Assembly: GCF_022965805.1 (NCBI RefSeq)
Contig: NC_133104.1
Location: 20,135,071-20,199,070 of the forward strand
DNA length: 64,000 nucleotides
Origin: Primulina eburnea
Taxonomy: Eukaryota > Streptophyta > Magnoliopsida > Lamiales > Gesneriaceae
Direction of reading: 5' to 3'
How positions within the stretch are numbered: position 1 is the first letter of the stretch; the number at the start of each line of letters is the position of its first letter. The notes under the pieces are model-generated. The model saw only the letters and a program-made list of their open reading frames with translations. It was not told the DNA's origin and did not search any database. Position numbers and translations under genes: made by a program. Shown here in pieces: positions 33,234-46,117 of this stretch.

Positions 33234-35463
33234 TGTAAGGCCCGAGATAATAAAGATGATATTATTTTAATCCGAGAGTATATAATTGGAAACTTTTGGA
33301 GTGTTGAATTATATTCCAAGATGTTTGCAATTATTTAGGATTGAAATTGAATTAAAAAGAGTTTTGAGGACCAAATTGCAAATAGGAAGAGTTCAGGGGC
33401 TAAAGTGTAATTATGACTTGAGTGACACTTGTCACACATGCAATTGAAGTATATATATTGCAATCTCCTTCACAATTCACAAGGAAGGAACCGAGAGTCT
33501 CCAGAGTAAATTCCCTCAACCTTCAATTGTGCTTAGAATTTGATTTTGTACGATCCGTCTATCAGAATTTAAATCCGGACACGGTACCATACTCCTCTCG
33601 ACACGAGCTACAACTGGACGTAAGTTTCATTGAGTTTTATAATCATTTGAAAAGATGATGTTGTAGGAATTTGATATAATTCATATATGATTATCTTGAC
33701 ATGTTAGACATCGTAGAACCGAAGTCAGATCAGGAAACAGATTGATTCTTGAATTGTTAGGATTTTTCAGATTATATTAATTGAAATTGAATAGATTTGG
33801 ATTATAGACTGATTACAAATCGTATCGAATATGGGTTATGATTTGTAATTAATATCTGGTGATATGGTATTGACGGGAATACTGAGATTGTGCCGTTATG
33901 CCGCTGATTTGAGTTAATTCAGATTAATCAGATTCAGAGTTGAATTGAGAATGAAATATTGATATTATGATTCTCGATATATCGTTTCAGATTTAAAGAG
34001 ACAGTCTTGAGTTCAGAACTGATATTGATATTGTGCCTGTTTTATATTGTCATTTCCAGATTGAGAATGGACCGAGATAGAGTCGGGACTTCTTCTTCTT
34101 TTGAGCGAGAAGATAAAGGTATAAATTAATGTTGAGTTGGGATTGCACAACTCGAGTGAGGTTTGACTCGAGTTTCCCTAAATCACATACTTTATTTTAT
34201 TGCATAGATATTTGCAATGAATGACTTAATCTACTTGTTTTCTTAATTGATAGATGACAGGTATTAAACGAATAATCTTGTGACAGAAGTGCCTGATAGT
34301 GGTGGTATCGCCACGGGCACATTACAGGATGTCTCAAGATTGGATATTAGCGATAGAGCTACAGTCCATGACGGTTAGGTCAGGACACCGGATGCTTGGT
34401 TATATCGAGTAATAGGGAATGGGAATTTCTTCTATTACGGAAGTCGATATAGGAACACCGGATATGGTTATATCGAGTAATAGAATTACGGTTCCTCCTA
34501 TTACGGAATTCGATATAGGAATACCACATTTGGAAACCGGGATCCCTAGACTAGAATTGAGTCTAGTCTAAAACGTAGAGTCACGAGCTTGAGTGACAGT
34601 TATATTGATTGATATTGATTGATGTTGATTATGTTCCTGAATATGGTTCATGTCCTTTTATGTTCTTGATATTGGTACATATTTAGAATAGAAATTATTC
34701 TTGATACTGATCATGTTCCAGATGTTGGTCCATGTTTAGAATAGAAGTTATTCTTGAGATTGATTATGTTCCTGATATTGGTACATGTGTAGAATATGAG
34801 TTATTCTTGATATTGATTATGTTCATGATATTGGTACATGTTTAGAATAGAAATTATTCTTGAGATAGATTATGTTCCTGATATTGGTACATGTTTAGAA
34901 TCGAAGTTATTCTTGATATTGATTAGGTTCCTGATATTGGTACATGTTTAGAATATGAGTTATTCTTGATATTGAGTATGTTCCTGATTAAGGTACATAG
35001 TTAGAACTTGATTTAGTATTGTATGGATTCATGTTCTGATTGGATACATGTTAGAATTATCCGTTATATGCTTTTATATTGTTTATATGATTGCATGTAT
35101 ACATGATTTATACTGAGAATGTAATTCTCACCGGAGTTATCCGGCTGTTGTCTTGTCTGTATGTGTGCATGGCAACAGGTGGGATAGGAGCAGGGTCAAG
35201 ACGAGAACGAGACTGGATTAGATAGCGTGGAGATCCGGGCTTCAGAAGCAACTTAGGATTCAGCACTGATATGTAGTTGAACCTAGTTGGATTATTGTAG
35301 ATAACATCAGATTTGTATGTTCATGGTTAATATGTAATTTGATTTTAATTACATTACGTTTCCGCTTTGCATTTTAAAGAAAAAAATTTAGACCCTGTTT
35401 ATTATGAATGATTAAATATTCCTAAAGACGATTAAGGAATGGATTAGCTTCCGGGTCCCCACA
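33234..35463 (+). mobile_element. Solo LTR D2 (TSD CCAAC)
   Basis: Starts TGTAAGGCCCGAG, ends CCGGGTCCCCACA. Flanked by CCAAC at 33229-33233 and 35464-35468. Shares blocks with D1 and the D3 LTR, including TTCTCACCGGAGTTATCC (35126). A TATA-like TATATATT lies near 33451. Unlike D1 and D3 it has no GC-rich box array upstream of that run. It carries a 53-bp tandem repeat at about 34600-35010. Confidence 0.95.
34600..35010 (+). repeat. 53-bp tandem repeat, about 6-7 copies, in D2
   Basis: The unit begins TGATTATGTTCCTGATATTG and includes GGTACATGTTTAGAAT and TTATTCTTGA. The inner copies are regular and the ends degenerate. Not seen as an array in D1 or D3. Confidence 0.85.
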
Positions 35464-36909
35464 CCAACATAATTTGTGAAATTTAAATGGGCCAAAATAT
35501 TTTGGTGAAAAATGGTTTTTGGGCCCTTAAGTTTAAATTTACAATTGTTGCACATATTTTCTCATAAAATAAATAATTGAAGTAGGACTTTAATTATTTA
35601 TAGTAAATTGTGATTTACAAGAAATTCGATTATAAATAAATTAATTTGAAAGTAGACAAAGGTGTTTGTATACTTTGTTAATTTAATTTATAATTGTGGC
35701 GGTTAGTGATTGGATCAAGATATATAATATTGGATCAATTAATTATTGTGATAATTAATTGATGGTGTATGATATGTGATATTATGCATGAAGGATGATC
35801 AAAAGCCCAAGCCCAAATTGCTAGGTGTATGCTAGGATATTTGTGTTGAATGATTGTAATAATTATCAATTTAAAGTGGGCTTGGTTTATGGCCTGTTCC
35901 CACCCCATGAGATGTATCCCTATGTGCCATGGATATTTAATTGTAAATATTAGAATAGTGGAAGATCAAGATTGGAAGATGGTGGCCTTGGTGATTATGA
36001 AGATCGAAGACATGTAATATTGGATGCTAATGTAATAATGTAGTTGCATTTGCATCCCGTGCATTTACCCTAGGATTGGACCTAGGCCCGTGTTTAGCTC
36101 ACACGGGCCATTAGTATTGGGGCAATTGATCATCCTTGTCTTGTTTTCTATTTATAATATATGCATGATATGTTATAAATAATGAGTATGTGCGTTATTA
36201 TTATTATAATAACAAAATTGCATGAATCCGGCAAACATACGATCAAACATGGCGAGCTTTTAAATAAAATTAATGATGAGACCTTTCAAAATTAAAAAAA
36301 CCCTCATTTTGAATAAGATTCAAAATTAATATCAAGGCCGAAAAGGGGAATTATAAATTTGTTTATAATTTCCTTGTCTTCCATCGACAATGGATGCATG
36401 ATGAACGCTACCCGTACTCGGGGCTCGGCTCATATTATTGAGGGGGCCTTGGGTGCCGGAAAGCTGTGACATCCATTGACATAGTGATGTGAACTACGTG
36501 GAACTCCCATGATTTCGGCTCATATTATTGAGGGAACTCATGGCGACCGTCCATTAAGGTTCAACATCGATGGGTAAGGCTTGACACGTGAAGATGAACG
36601 ACGTCATATTATTGGGTCCTAATCAAACGTGAGACAAAAGTTTACGTAGAGGGTTGCATTGTGATGTAATTGGAAACTACCTTTTAGGAATTGTGATTGG
36701 CTGATATTATTCGGGATCATAATTCGCTAATTGGACCTTACGTACCTACTGAGGAAAGGAGTTTCCCGCTTTCACTAGAGGGTAGTGAAAGATGTCAAAA
36801 CAGTGGGAGCAAATATTTATGAAGTAAAAGTCCAAACTTCATATCTTACTAAATATTTTAAAATAGTCATCAACATTTATCTGTTTTTACTTTTCAGTAC
36901 AAATTGACG

Positions 36910-37770
36910 ATGTCATCGATTCGCAATCCAATATCCGTAATACTCGACAAAAACATATTAACTGGACCTAATTACCTCACTTGGCTAAGAAACCTAAAAA
37001 TCGTCTTGAATTCGGAAAGGGTGGCATATACACTGACTGAGTCGCCCCCTGTTGAGGCTCCGGCTGACTGCAATCCTGAGGAATTGCAGGCTTACAAGGA
37101 ATGGTGTGACCATGACTTGATAGCCAGGTGTTATATGCTAACTTCTATGAATGATGAGCTGCAGAGGCGTTTTGAGGGTGCAAAGAGTGCTGCTGACATT
37201 CATTTGCACCTCAAGGAGCTCTTTGGTGAGCAAACACGTCCTCTTAGGCATGCTACCGTCAAGGAGCTGATCACTTTGCGCAGGCAAGATGGGGCCTCGG
37301 TCCATGAGCATGGCCTAAAGGTGATTGGGCTCGTGGACAAGCTCGTTGGCATGGATCTGATCTTGCCTTCGGAGTTGACCACCGACGTGTTGCTCTTATC
37401 GCTGCCTAGCTCATTTGATCCTTTTGTGGTGAACTTTAACATGAACAAGCTAGAACCGACCCTTGAGGAGTTAGTGAATATGCTTGTTACGTTTGAGTCC
37501 ACCATCAAGAAAGAGAAGTTGATTCTTTATGTGGGTTCTTCATCTGGTACGAAGATTGATCCACATGGGAATGGAAAGAAGCGTTCTTTCCAACATCCCA
37601 AGAAGATCGTGCCCTTGTTGAGGCAATCTCCGAATCCCGTTGTGGCAGCCACACCAGTTAGGGCTGACAAGACTAGTGATGTTTGTCATCACTGCAAGAA
37701 GCCTGGACATTGGAGGCGAAATTGCAAGGAATATCTGGCCCAGAAATGTTCTGGAAACGGTATGTTCTAA
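36910..37770 (+). CDS. Ty1/copia gag, 286 aa
   Basis: ATG at 36910 (MSSIRNPIS). The open frame extends six bases upstream only through a TTG, so the ATG is preferred. It shows the copia gag start (ILTGPNYLTWLRNLKIVLNS), the UBN2-type core (RCYMLTSMNDELQRRFEG, HLHLKELFGEQ), an EHGLKVIGLVDKL helix, and near the end one zinc knuckle (CHHCKKPGHWRRNC). It stops at 37768-37770, shortly after the knuckle. Its role would be capsid assembly and RNA binding in virus-like particles. It is the only complete frame of this copia element; whether it is transcribed cannot be seen. Confidence 0.9.
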   Translation: MSSIRNPISVILDKNILTGPNYLTWLRNLKIVLNSERVAYTLTESPPVEAPADCNPEELQAYKEWCDHDLIARCYMLTSMNDELQRRFEGAKSAADIHLHLKELFGEQTRPLRHATVKELITLRRQDGASVHEHGLKVIGLVDKLVGMDLILPSELTTDVLLLSLPSSFDPFVVNFNMNKLEPTLEELVNMLVTFESTIKKEKLILYVGSSSGTKIDPHGNGKKRSFQHPKKIVPLLRQSPNPVVAATPVRADKTSDVCHHCKKPGHWRRNCKEYLAQKCSGNGMF

Positions 37771-38333
37771 ATTTAAGTAAACATTTCAATTAACTCTACT
37801 TCTTGGGTATTGGATACCTAATGTGGATCAGATCTCTGTAATGTGTTGCAGGAGATGGGAAGAAGTTAGAGGATTAGAGAAGGTGAGACCTTCTTGGGAA
37901 TGGCAATGGAGCAAGAGTTGCTGCCAAGACCTTAAGAGATGTTTACTTATTGTTGAACAATGTTTTTAAGTTATTTTAAGAGATGTTTTGTTTGTACCGA
38001 ATTTGTTTAAAAACATTGTTTCCATTTCTATGGTGATAAAAATGGATATTCTTGTTTATTTTGCAAAGGTGTTTGCAACATTTACATGAATGAATGTTTG
38101 ATTGGTACTGGTAAACTTGAAAACGATCTCTATAACTTAAAATTAAAAGATATTCCACTAAATTCCATTCAAAGGAAAACACCATATGAGATATGGATGG
38201 GTAAGCCTCCCAAATATTCTTATCTTAGAATATGGGGGTCCCCTGCTTATGAAGCAGGTAGTGGGAGATAAATTGGATAGTTGATCCATTTTATGCTACT
38301 TCGTGGGATATCCAATGAATTCAATTGGATACT
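37771..38333 (+). pseudogene. Copia protease/integrase remnant with internal deletion
   Basis: Broken frames pass from a protease-side segment (DVYLLLNNVFK) to a segment after protease (CNIYMNECLIGTG), and then directly to the end of the integrase core (RKTPYEIWMGKPPKYSYLRIWGSPAY). The integrase zinc finger and catalytic part are missing, so a deletion of about 1 kb is likely. The frame is interrupted many times. B3 inserted directly after, at 38338. Confidence 0.8.
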
Positions 38334-38338
38334 ACTTC

Positions 38339-39930
38339 TGTGACACCCTGACCCGTAACATTAAAAATACAGCGGAAATAAAATTTTCTTTTAAAATATG
38401 GAAGGAGTTTCAAAATACATTTCATAAAAATGTTTACAAAATAATCACATGATCATTCAAATGACGTACAAAATACAAAACAATCATTCTTATGATCATG
38501 TCCCAAAATGATGCAAAACAATCTTCCTTCCAACGGTGTATGCATATGACTCCCATCCACGATCACTGTCCTGGTCGGTCACTCTTATCTGCATCACATG
38601 AAAATAACTGAAATGAGAATAAATCTCAGCAAGTGGAACTCTACATAGCAATGATACAATATACTCTGTAAATCATGACTTTGAAATCATAAATACCATC
38701 AACTCTGAAACATGAATACTGTAGCAATAACTGTAGCAATAACATAGCAATAGATAGCAATAAGATGGTATTCTCTTTTCTCTGGTTGGATTGATATCAA
38801 TAGTATCTCTGTCTGTGGTTGCAAATATCCCATCGATATAAATACCGATAACTGTGAGGGATAAAAGCCTATGGTCGATGATCATCTAATTGCATGCAAT
38901 GCTCTTACTATGATTAATCAATCCAATAAAACATTTGAACTCTGAATAGCATTTAAAGCCGTCGTTTCGCAATCTCTATCTTTTGTATTCCCTTTTTAAC
39001 AATAGTGAGACATACAATGCCTCCAATAGATAATCAATGAAATCAATACATAACAATGAATCAATTGAAGGGAATATCACTTTAAAATCTTTAAAACACA
39101 ATACATATAACATCATGTGAGCAAAAGGATGAAATTCCACTTACAAACCAATAGAACACCTCAAACTTAGCTCTTGGTCACCACCTACAACAATAATCCA
39201 TAAACAACACCAAAATCAACTCTATATCCAAAAATACAAGTCAAATATCCCATTAAACCAACAATAACAACACCCTATAACAACTCATCTCCAAAAACCA
39301 TGCTAGAATCGCACCAAAAACTTACCTAAGCTTCCTTATACCACGGAGAACGTCGATCTCAAGTCGGAAATCCAAATAACTCCAAGAATCAAAGGTAGGA
39401 AGCAAAAGAAATGCAGGAAAACCCTTGGTAGATGAGAGGAAATCTCGAAAAAGGTAGATAGGATAGGATAAGATATGGCCAACAACTCCAAAAAGTAGCT
39501 AGATAACTCGCCCATACTTACACCGCGGGTGCGGTCACACAAGCACCGCGGGTGCGCTATGCCTTCGGCCAACCAAAATAAATCCCATGCACGAACACCG
39601 CGGGTGCGGTGCTACAATTACCGCGGGTGCGGTCCTTGCACTGCCGTGGGTGCTGTGATGCCACGGCCTTCAAATTCCAAAATGATGAACAGTACACCGC
39701 GGGGGCACTCCTCTAAGAGCGCGGGTGCACTCAAGCCACGGCAATGAACACTACTAAATCAACTAAAATCGATCCGAAACGCTGAAACGAACAATCAACA
39801 CCAACTAACACCTCAATAAAATAATAACCAATAATACTATAGCCCAAAACACAATTCTAAACATCTAATCACATAACCCAAATAACATACGAAACTTAAA
39901 TCATACCGTACACCGGGCTCGGCTATTACA
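38339..39930 (-). repeat. 3' LTR of B3
   Basis: On the minus strand it starts TGTAATAGCCGAG and ends GGGTGTCACA. Box array at 39521-39735. Confidence 0.95.
39521..39735 (-). repeat. Box array in B3 3' LTR
   Basis: About eight ACCGCACCCGCGGT-like boxes read on the minus strand, with the B-family six-plus-two plan. Two boxes near 39654-39658 carry substitutions (GCCGTGGGTGCTG) that are intact in the 5' LTR. Confidence 0.88.
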
Positions 39931-39970
39931 ATCTCCCCTCCTTAGAGGAATTTCGTCCGCGAAATTGACG

Positions 39971-42900
39971 TCACTGCACGAACAACTCAGGATACTTCTC
40001 TCTCATCTCATCCTCTGGTTCCCACGTAGCCTCTTCGATCAAATGGTTCCTCCAAAGGACTTTAACGATGCCGATCTCTTTATTCCTCAATACTCTAACT
40101 GTGCGATCCAGAATCTGAATCGGAATCTCTTGGTAAGTCAAACTCGGCGTCAAGTCCAATGGCTCGTGGCGAAGAACATGGGAAGGATCTGCAATATACT
40201 TCCTGAGCATCGATACATGAAAAACATTGTGGACTCTGTCAAGATCGGGCGGTAGGGCTAATCTGTAGGCTCTGTCACCAACTCTGTCCAAGATCTCAAA
40301 AGGACCAATAAATCTCGGACTTAACTTGCCCTTCTTGCCAAATCTCATCACACCCTTGAGAGGTGCAATCTTCAAGAACACGTGATCGCCAACCTCGAAC
40401 TGCAAAGGCCTACGACGAACATCCGCATAGCTTTTCTGTCTGGACTGAGCAGTCTTCATCCTCTCTCGTATCACAGCAACAACATCAGCCGTCTGCTGGA
40501 CCAACTAGGGACCCAACATCTTCCTCTCGCCAACCTCATCCCAAAACAAAGGCGATCTGCACTTCCTGCCATAAAGTGCCTCATATGGTGCCATGCCAAT
40601 CGACGCTTGGTAGCTATTGTTGTACGTGAACTCCACAAGAGGCAATTTAGAATCCCAGCTACCAGAATAATCAATAGTACAAGCTCTGAGCAAGTCCTCT
40701 AAAATCTGAATGACTCTTTCTGACTGACCGTCGCTCTGAGGGTGATAAGCTGTACTGAACGCTAACCGCAAACCCATAGCTCTGTGCAAACTCTTCCAAA
40801 ACTCAGAGGTAAACCTGGAGTCACGATCAGACACGATCGACACAGGAACACCGTGAAGTCTAACAATCTCTGCAATATAATCCTCGGCATACTGCTTCAT
40901 GGAGTACGTCGTCTTGACTGGGAGAAAGTGCGCCGACTTGGTCAACCTATCAACAATGACCCAAATGGAATTATAACCTTTCTGCACTCTGGGAAGACCA
41001 GTCACGAAATCCATCGTAATATGCTCCCACTTCCACTGAGGAATCGGCAATGATAGCAATGTCCCAGCAGGTCTCTGGTGCTCAATCTTCACCTGCTGAC
41101 AAGTAAGGCACTGAGAAATGAACAAAGCAATATCTTTCTTCATACCTGGCCACCAGTAGAGTCGACGAAGATCCTGATACATCTTCGTACTGCCTGGATG
41201 AATCGAATAAGGTGCGGTATGAGCCTCTGTCAAGACATCTCGCCGAATATCATCGCCAACAGGAACACAAATACGGCCTCTGAAAGTCACCAATCCATCA
41301 CCATTCATCGCAAACTCTGAGTTACCCCTCTCCTCAGCTCTAGCTCTCAACTCTAGCAACTGCACATCAGTCGCCTGCTCTCTACGGATCCTGTCCGTCA
41401 AAGTAGATCGAATAACCAATGCTGAAAGACGAGCAATGGTACCTGGAATCACCATATCAATCTCCTCTCTCTGCAAATCCATCAACAATGGCCTCTGAAT
41501 CAAAGAACTCAATGAAGCACTCGACTTGCGGCTCAAAGCATCAGCCACAACGTTCGCCTTCCCTGGGTGATAACTGATCGTCACATCATAATCCTTGACA
41601 AGCTCTAACCAGCTCCTCTGCCGCATATTGAGCTCTTTCTGAGAAAACAGATACTTCAAACTCTTGTGGTCTGTGAAGATCTCACACTTTTCGCCATACA
41701 AGTAATGTCTCCAAATCTTCAGGGCGAAAACCACAGCTGCTAGCTCCAAATCGTGCGTCGGATAATTCCTCTCATAGTCTTTCAACTGGCGAGAAGCATA
41801 GGCAATGACCTTACCTCGCTGCATCAGCACTGCACCAAGGCCTCTCTTCGACGCATCGGTATAGACAACAAAATCCTCAGAACCACTGGGCAATGAAAGA
41901 ACAGGAGCTATCGTCAATCTATCCTTCAACTCCTGAAATGCACTCTGGCAATCGATGGACCACTCGAACTTCACAGTCTTCCTCGTCAGATTGGACAATG
42001 GCAGGGCAATCTTGGAAAAATCTGAAATGAAACGACGATAATAACCCGCCAAACCAAGGAAACTGCGTACCTCAGAGACAGTGGTACGAATAGGCCAATT
42101 CTGAATCGCCTCTATCTTCAACGGATCAACAGCAATGCCATCCCTCGAAACAACATGGCCTAGGAAAGAAATCTGATCCAGCCAAAACTCACACTTCTTC
42201 AACTTGGCAAACAGCCTCCTCTCTCTCAACAACTGAAGCACAACTCTGAGATGCTCTGCATGAAGCTCTCTGGTCTTGGAATAGATCAGAATATCGTCGA
42301 TAAAGACAATGACGAAGCTATCCAGATAAGGTTTGAACACACGATTCATCAGGTCCATGAAGACTGAAGGGGCATTGGTCAGACCAAAAGACATAACCAG
42401 AAACTCAAAGTGACCATACCTGGTCCTGAACGCCGTCTTAGGGACATCAGACTCCCTAACCTTCAACTGATAGTAGCCAGACCGAAGATCAATCTTCGAA
42501 AATACAGTGGCACCATGGAGCTGATCAAACAAATCATCTATCCGTGGCAACGGATACTTGTTCTTGACAGTCACTTTGTTAAGCTCCCTGTAGTCGATAC
42601 ACAGCCGCAAAGATCCATCCTTCTTCTTAACAAAAAGAACCGGAGCTCCCCAAGGCGAAGAACTCGGACGAATAAAACCCTTTTCTAGAAGATCCTGCAA
42701 CTGAGTCTTCAACTCCTTCATCTCAGTAGGGGCCATCCTGTACGGAGCCTTAGAGATAGGAACCGTACCTGGAGCTAAATCGATAACGAACTCAACATCT
42801 CTGTCCGGCGGCAAACCCGGAACATCATCCTCAAACACATCAGCAAACTCCCTAACAACATCAATATCATCTATATTCAACTTAATCAGTCTATCCACAT

Positions 42901-44389
42901 CCACAATAGAAGCAAGAAACCCATCGCAACCTCTACCCAGCAATCTCTCAGCCTCAAGACAAGAAATAAAAGGAAGGACCAGCGAAGTACCTGAGCTGGC
43001 GAGAACTCCTCCCTGGCCATCATCTGCAAAAGTCACCTTCTTAGCAACACAATCGATAACTGCACGGTAAGTCGAAAGCCAATCCATGCCAAGAATAACA
43101 TCGAAAGCAACCATAGGGATAACAATCAAATCAGCGAAGAATACTCGCTCCTCAATACGAACAGGGCACGCAAACACAATCGACGTCGGGCACAACACGT
43201 CCCCCGAAGGCAAAACAACACTAAGCTGGAGGGGAAGAACAGAAGGAACTATACCCAACGATCTCAAAAACAAATCAGACATAAAAGAATGAGTAGCACC
43301 AGTATCTATCAAAGTCGTAGCTACTCTGCCTGAAATCAAAATAGTACTAGAGATCAATGAAGAATCATGATTAATACCTTCCTTGGTCATCGAAAAGATA
43401 CGACCCTGCACCTTCCCTTGGCTAGCTCCTCGTGGACAATTTCTGGCAACGTGGCCTGCCGTGCCACAACAATAACAAGTATGAGTGCCAAGTCTGCAAT
43501 CTCCTCGATGATGCTTGCCACACTTAGGACAAAGTGGCTTCTCGGGATCAACTGGAACTGGCGGTGGTCTAGGACTCGGCTCCATCTTGCCCTTGCCCTT
43601 GAAACGATCCCTGCCCCTCTGATTAGAACCCTGGCCTCTCTGAGCAATAGCTTGATGCCTCTCTTGCCTCTCCCTGGCGATGTCCTTCTCATCCTGCTCG
43701 GCCAACAAAGCTTTGGACAAAATCTCCTTGAAAGTCACGGCCTTGGACATGTTGATATCACGACGAATCTCAGCTCTAAGGCCTCGAATGAAATGAGCGC
43801 CTTTATCTTTGTCATTGGAAGCAATGTACGGAGCAAACAAGCAACCCTCCTCAAACTTCAGAATGTACTCACCAACATCTAAGCTCCCCTGACGAAGCTC
43901 CAAGAACTCCGTAACCTTCCTCGCTCGAAGTGCATCGGGGAAATACTTGTCATAGAACAGGTCAGTGAACTCTGACCACTTCAGTGTCGCAACATCAACT
44001 CCAACTTTGGTCGAATTCCACCAAATGCGAGCAGCCTTAACCAACATGAATACGGCACAGCTGATCCTGTCTTTGTCCTCGTACTGGAGATGATCGAAGA
44101 TCGCCTCTAAAGCCTTGACCCACTCGACAGCAACTAGAGGATCGGTGATACCTGCGAATTCCGGTGGATCCATTCTCTTGAAATCAGAAAAGACGGCATC
44201 AGTGCCAACAGCCTGTGCTACTGGAACTCTACCTTGGCCTCTACCCTGTCCAGTACCTTGCATAAGAATGAGCTGCTGAATCTGCTCGCTATGCACTTTA
44301 GCCTGCTCCTTAAGCAACTTGCCGAACTCGTCGACAACTCTCGAGGAAGAACTATCCTCACCCTCGGTCGCCTTACGCTTAGGAGGCAT
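39971..44389 (-). pseudogene. gag-pol polyprotein of B3 (one in-frame stop)
   Basis: ATG at 44389 ([12 protein letters not shown]). One frame of about 1472 codons. Gag core to about 270; knuckles [12 protein letters not shown] and [14 protein letters not shown] (about 287-318); protease [10 protein letters not shown] (about 362); RT about 560-740 with [10 protein letters not shown]; RNase H about 842-965 ([10 protein letters not shown]); integrase zinc finger about 1057-1098 and core with Asp about 1127 (ITMDFVTG), Asp about 1189 (VSDRDSRF) and Glu about 1225 (SDGQSERV). The frame meets TAG at 40507-40505 and continues open to a chromodomain-like tail (WRNHLIEEATWEPEDEM), ending at 39971. Everything up to the integrase core is before the stop; only the integrase C-terminus and tail follow it. 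Confidence 0.93.
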
Positions 44390-44503
44390 ACTCTACAATT
44401 GCTCACAAGACACCAATCAATATATAACAATGGATAGATGCAAGAAAACATACCCGGACAGTAGAAAGTAGACGAAGTCATATGCATTGGTCCGAAGAAC
44501 ACC

Positions 44504-44515
44504 GCTCTGATACCA
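44504..44515 (-). other. Primer-binding site of B3
   Basis: Minus strand TGGTATCAGAGC, five bases inside the 5' LTR. The leader 44390-44503 has no other feature. Confidence 0.9.
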
Positions 44516-44520
44516 CTAAA

Positions 44521-46112
44521 TGTGACACCCTGACCCGTAACATTAAAAATACAGCGGAAATAAAATTTTCTTTTAAAATATGGAAGGAGTTTCAAAATAC
44601 ATTTCATAAAAATGTTTACAAAATAATCACATGATCATTCAAATGACGTACAAAATACAAAACAATCATTCTTATGATCATGTCCCAAAATGATGCAAAA
44701 CAATCTTCCTTCCAACGGTGTATGCATATGACTCCCATCCACGATCACTGTCCTGGTCGGTCACTCTTATCTGCATCACATGAAAATAACTGAAATGAGA
44801 ATAAATCTCAGCAAGTGGAACTCTACATAGCAATGATACAATATACTCTGTAAATCATGACTTTGAAATCATAAATACCATCAACTCTGAAACATGAATA
44901 CTGTAGCAATAACTGTAGCAATAACATAGCAATAGATAGCAATAAGATGGTATTCTCTTTTCTCTGGTTGGATTGATATCAATAGTATCTCTGTCTGTGG
45001 TTGCAAATATCCCATCGATATAAATACCGATAACTGTGAGGGATAAAAGCCTATGGTCGATGATCATCTAATTGCATGCAATGCTCTTACTATGATTAAT
45101 CAATCCAATAAAACATTTGAACTCTGAATAGCATTTAAAGCCGTCGTTTCGCAATCTCTATCTTTTGTATTCCCTTTTTAACAATAGTGAGACATACAAT
45201 GCCTCCAATAGATAATCAATGAAATCAATACATAACAATGAATCAATTGAAGGGAATATCACTTTAAAATCTTTAAAACACAATACATATAACATCATGT
45301 GAGCAAAAGGATGAAATTCCACTTACAAACCAATAGAACACCTCAAACTTAGCTCTTGGTCACCACCTACAACAATAATCCATAAACAACACCAAAATCA
45401 ATTCTATATCCAAAAATACAAGTCAAATATCCCATTAAACCAACAATAACAACACCCTATAACAACTCATCTCCAAAAACCATGCTAGAATCGCACCAAA
45501 AACTTACCTAAGCTTCCTTATACCACGGAGAACGTCGATCTCAAGTCGGAAATCCAAATAACTCCAAGAATCAAAGGTAGGAAGCAAAAGAAATGCAGGA
45601 AAACCCTTGGTAGATGAGAGGAAATCTCGAAAAAGGTAGATAGGATAGGATAAGATATGGCCAACAACTCCAAAAAGTAGCTAGATAACTCGCCCATACT
45701 TACACCGCGGGTGCGGTCACACAAGCACCGCGGGTGCGCTATGCCTTCGGCCAACCAAAATAAATCCCATGCACGAACACCGCGGGTGCGGTGCTACAAT
45801 TACCGCGGGTGCGGTCCTTGCACTGCCGCGGGTGCGGTGATGTCACGGCCTTCAAATTCCAAAATGATGAACAGTACACCGCGGGGGCACTCCTCTAAGA
45901 GCGCGGGTGCACTCAAGCCACGGCAATGAACTGTACTAAATCAACTAAAATCGATCCGAAACGCTGAAACGAACAATCAACACCAACTAACACCTCAATA
46001 AAATAATAACCAATAATACTATAGCCCAAAACACAACTCTAAACATCTAATCACATAACCCAAATAACATACGAAACTTAAATCATACCGTACACTGGGC
46101 TCGGCTATTACA
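44521..46112 (-). repeat. 5' LTR of B3
   Basis: Almost identical to 38339-39930. It carries the box array at 45703-45917. Confidence 0.95.
45703..45917 (-). repeat. Box array in B3 5' LTR
   Basis: About eight ACCGCACCCGCGGT-like boxes on the minus strand, better preserved than in the 3' LTR. Confidence 0.9.
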
Positions 46113-46117
46113 ACTTC

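Larger units (their letters stand above)
32908..36909 (+). other. Copia untranslated leader, split by solo LTR D2
   Basis: Leader sequence at 32908-33233 and 35469-36909 with no plausible gene. The second part has spaced repeats of CTCATATTATTGAGG and variants at about 36428, 36508, 36605 and 36699. Most small ORFs here lie across poor-complexity sequence. Confidence 0.75.
38339..46112 (-). mobile_element. Ty3/gypsy chromovirus B3, nearly intact (TSD ACTTC)
   Basis: A complete 7.8-kb element on the minus strand, inside the copia element. Target duplication ACTTC (38334-38338 and 46113-46117). LTRs 44521-46112 (5') and 38339-39930 (3') have equal length (1592 bp) and about eight differences that I noticed. 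PBS at 44504-44515, purine tract at 39931-39943. The polyprotein frame is continuous except for one stop. The youngest-looking element in the window. Confidence 0.96.
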
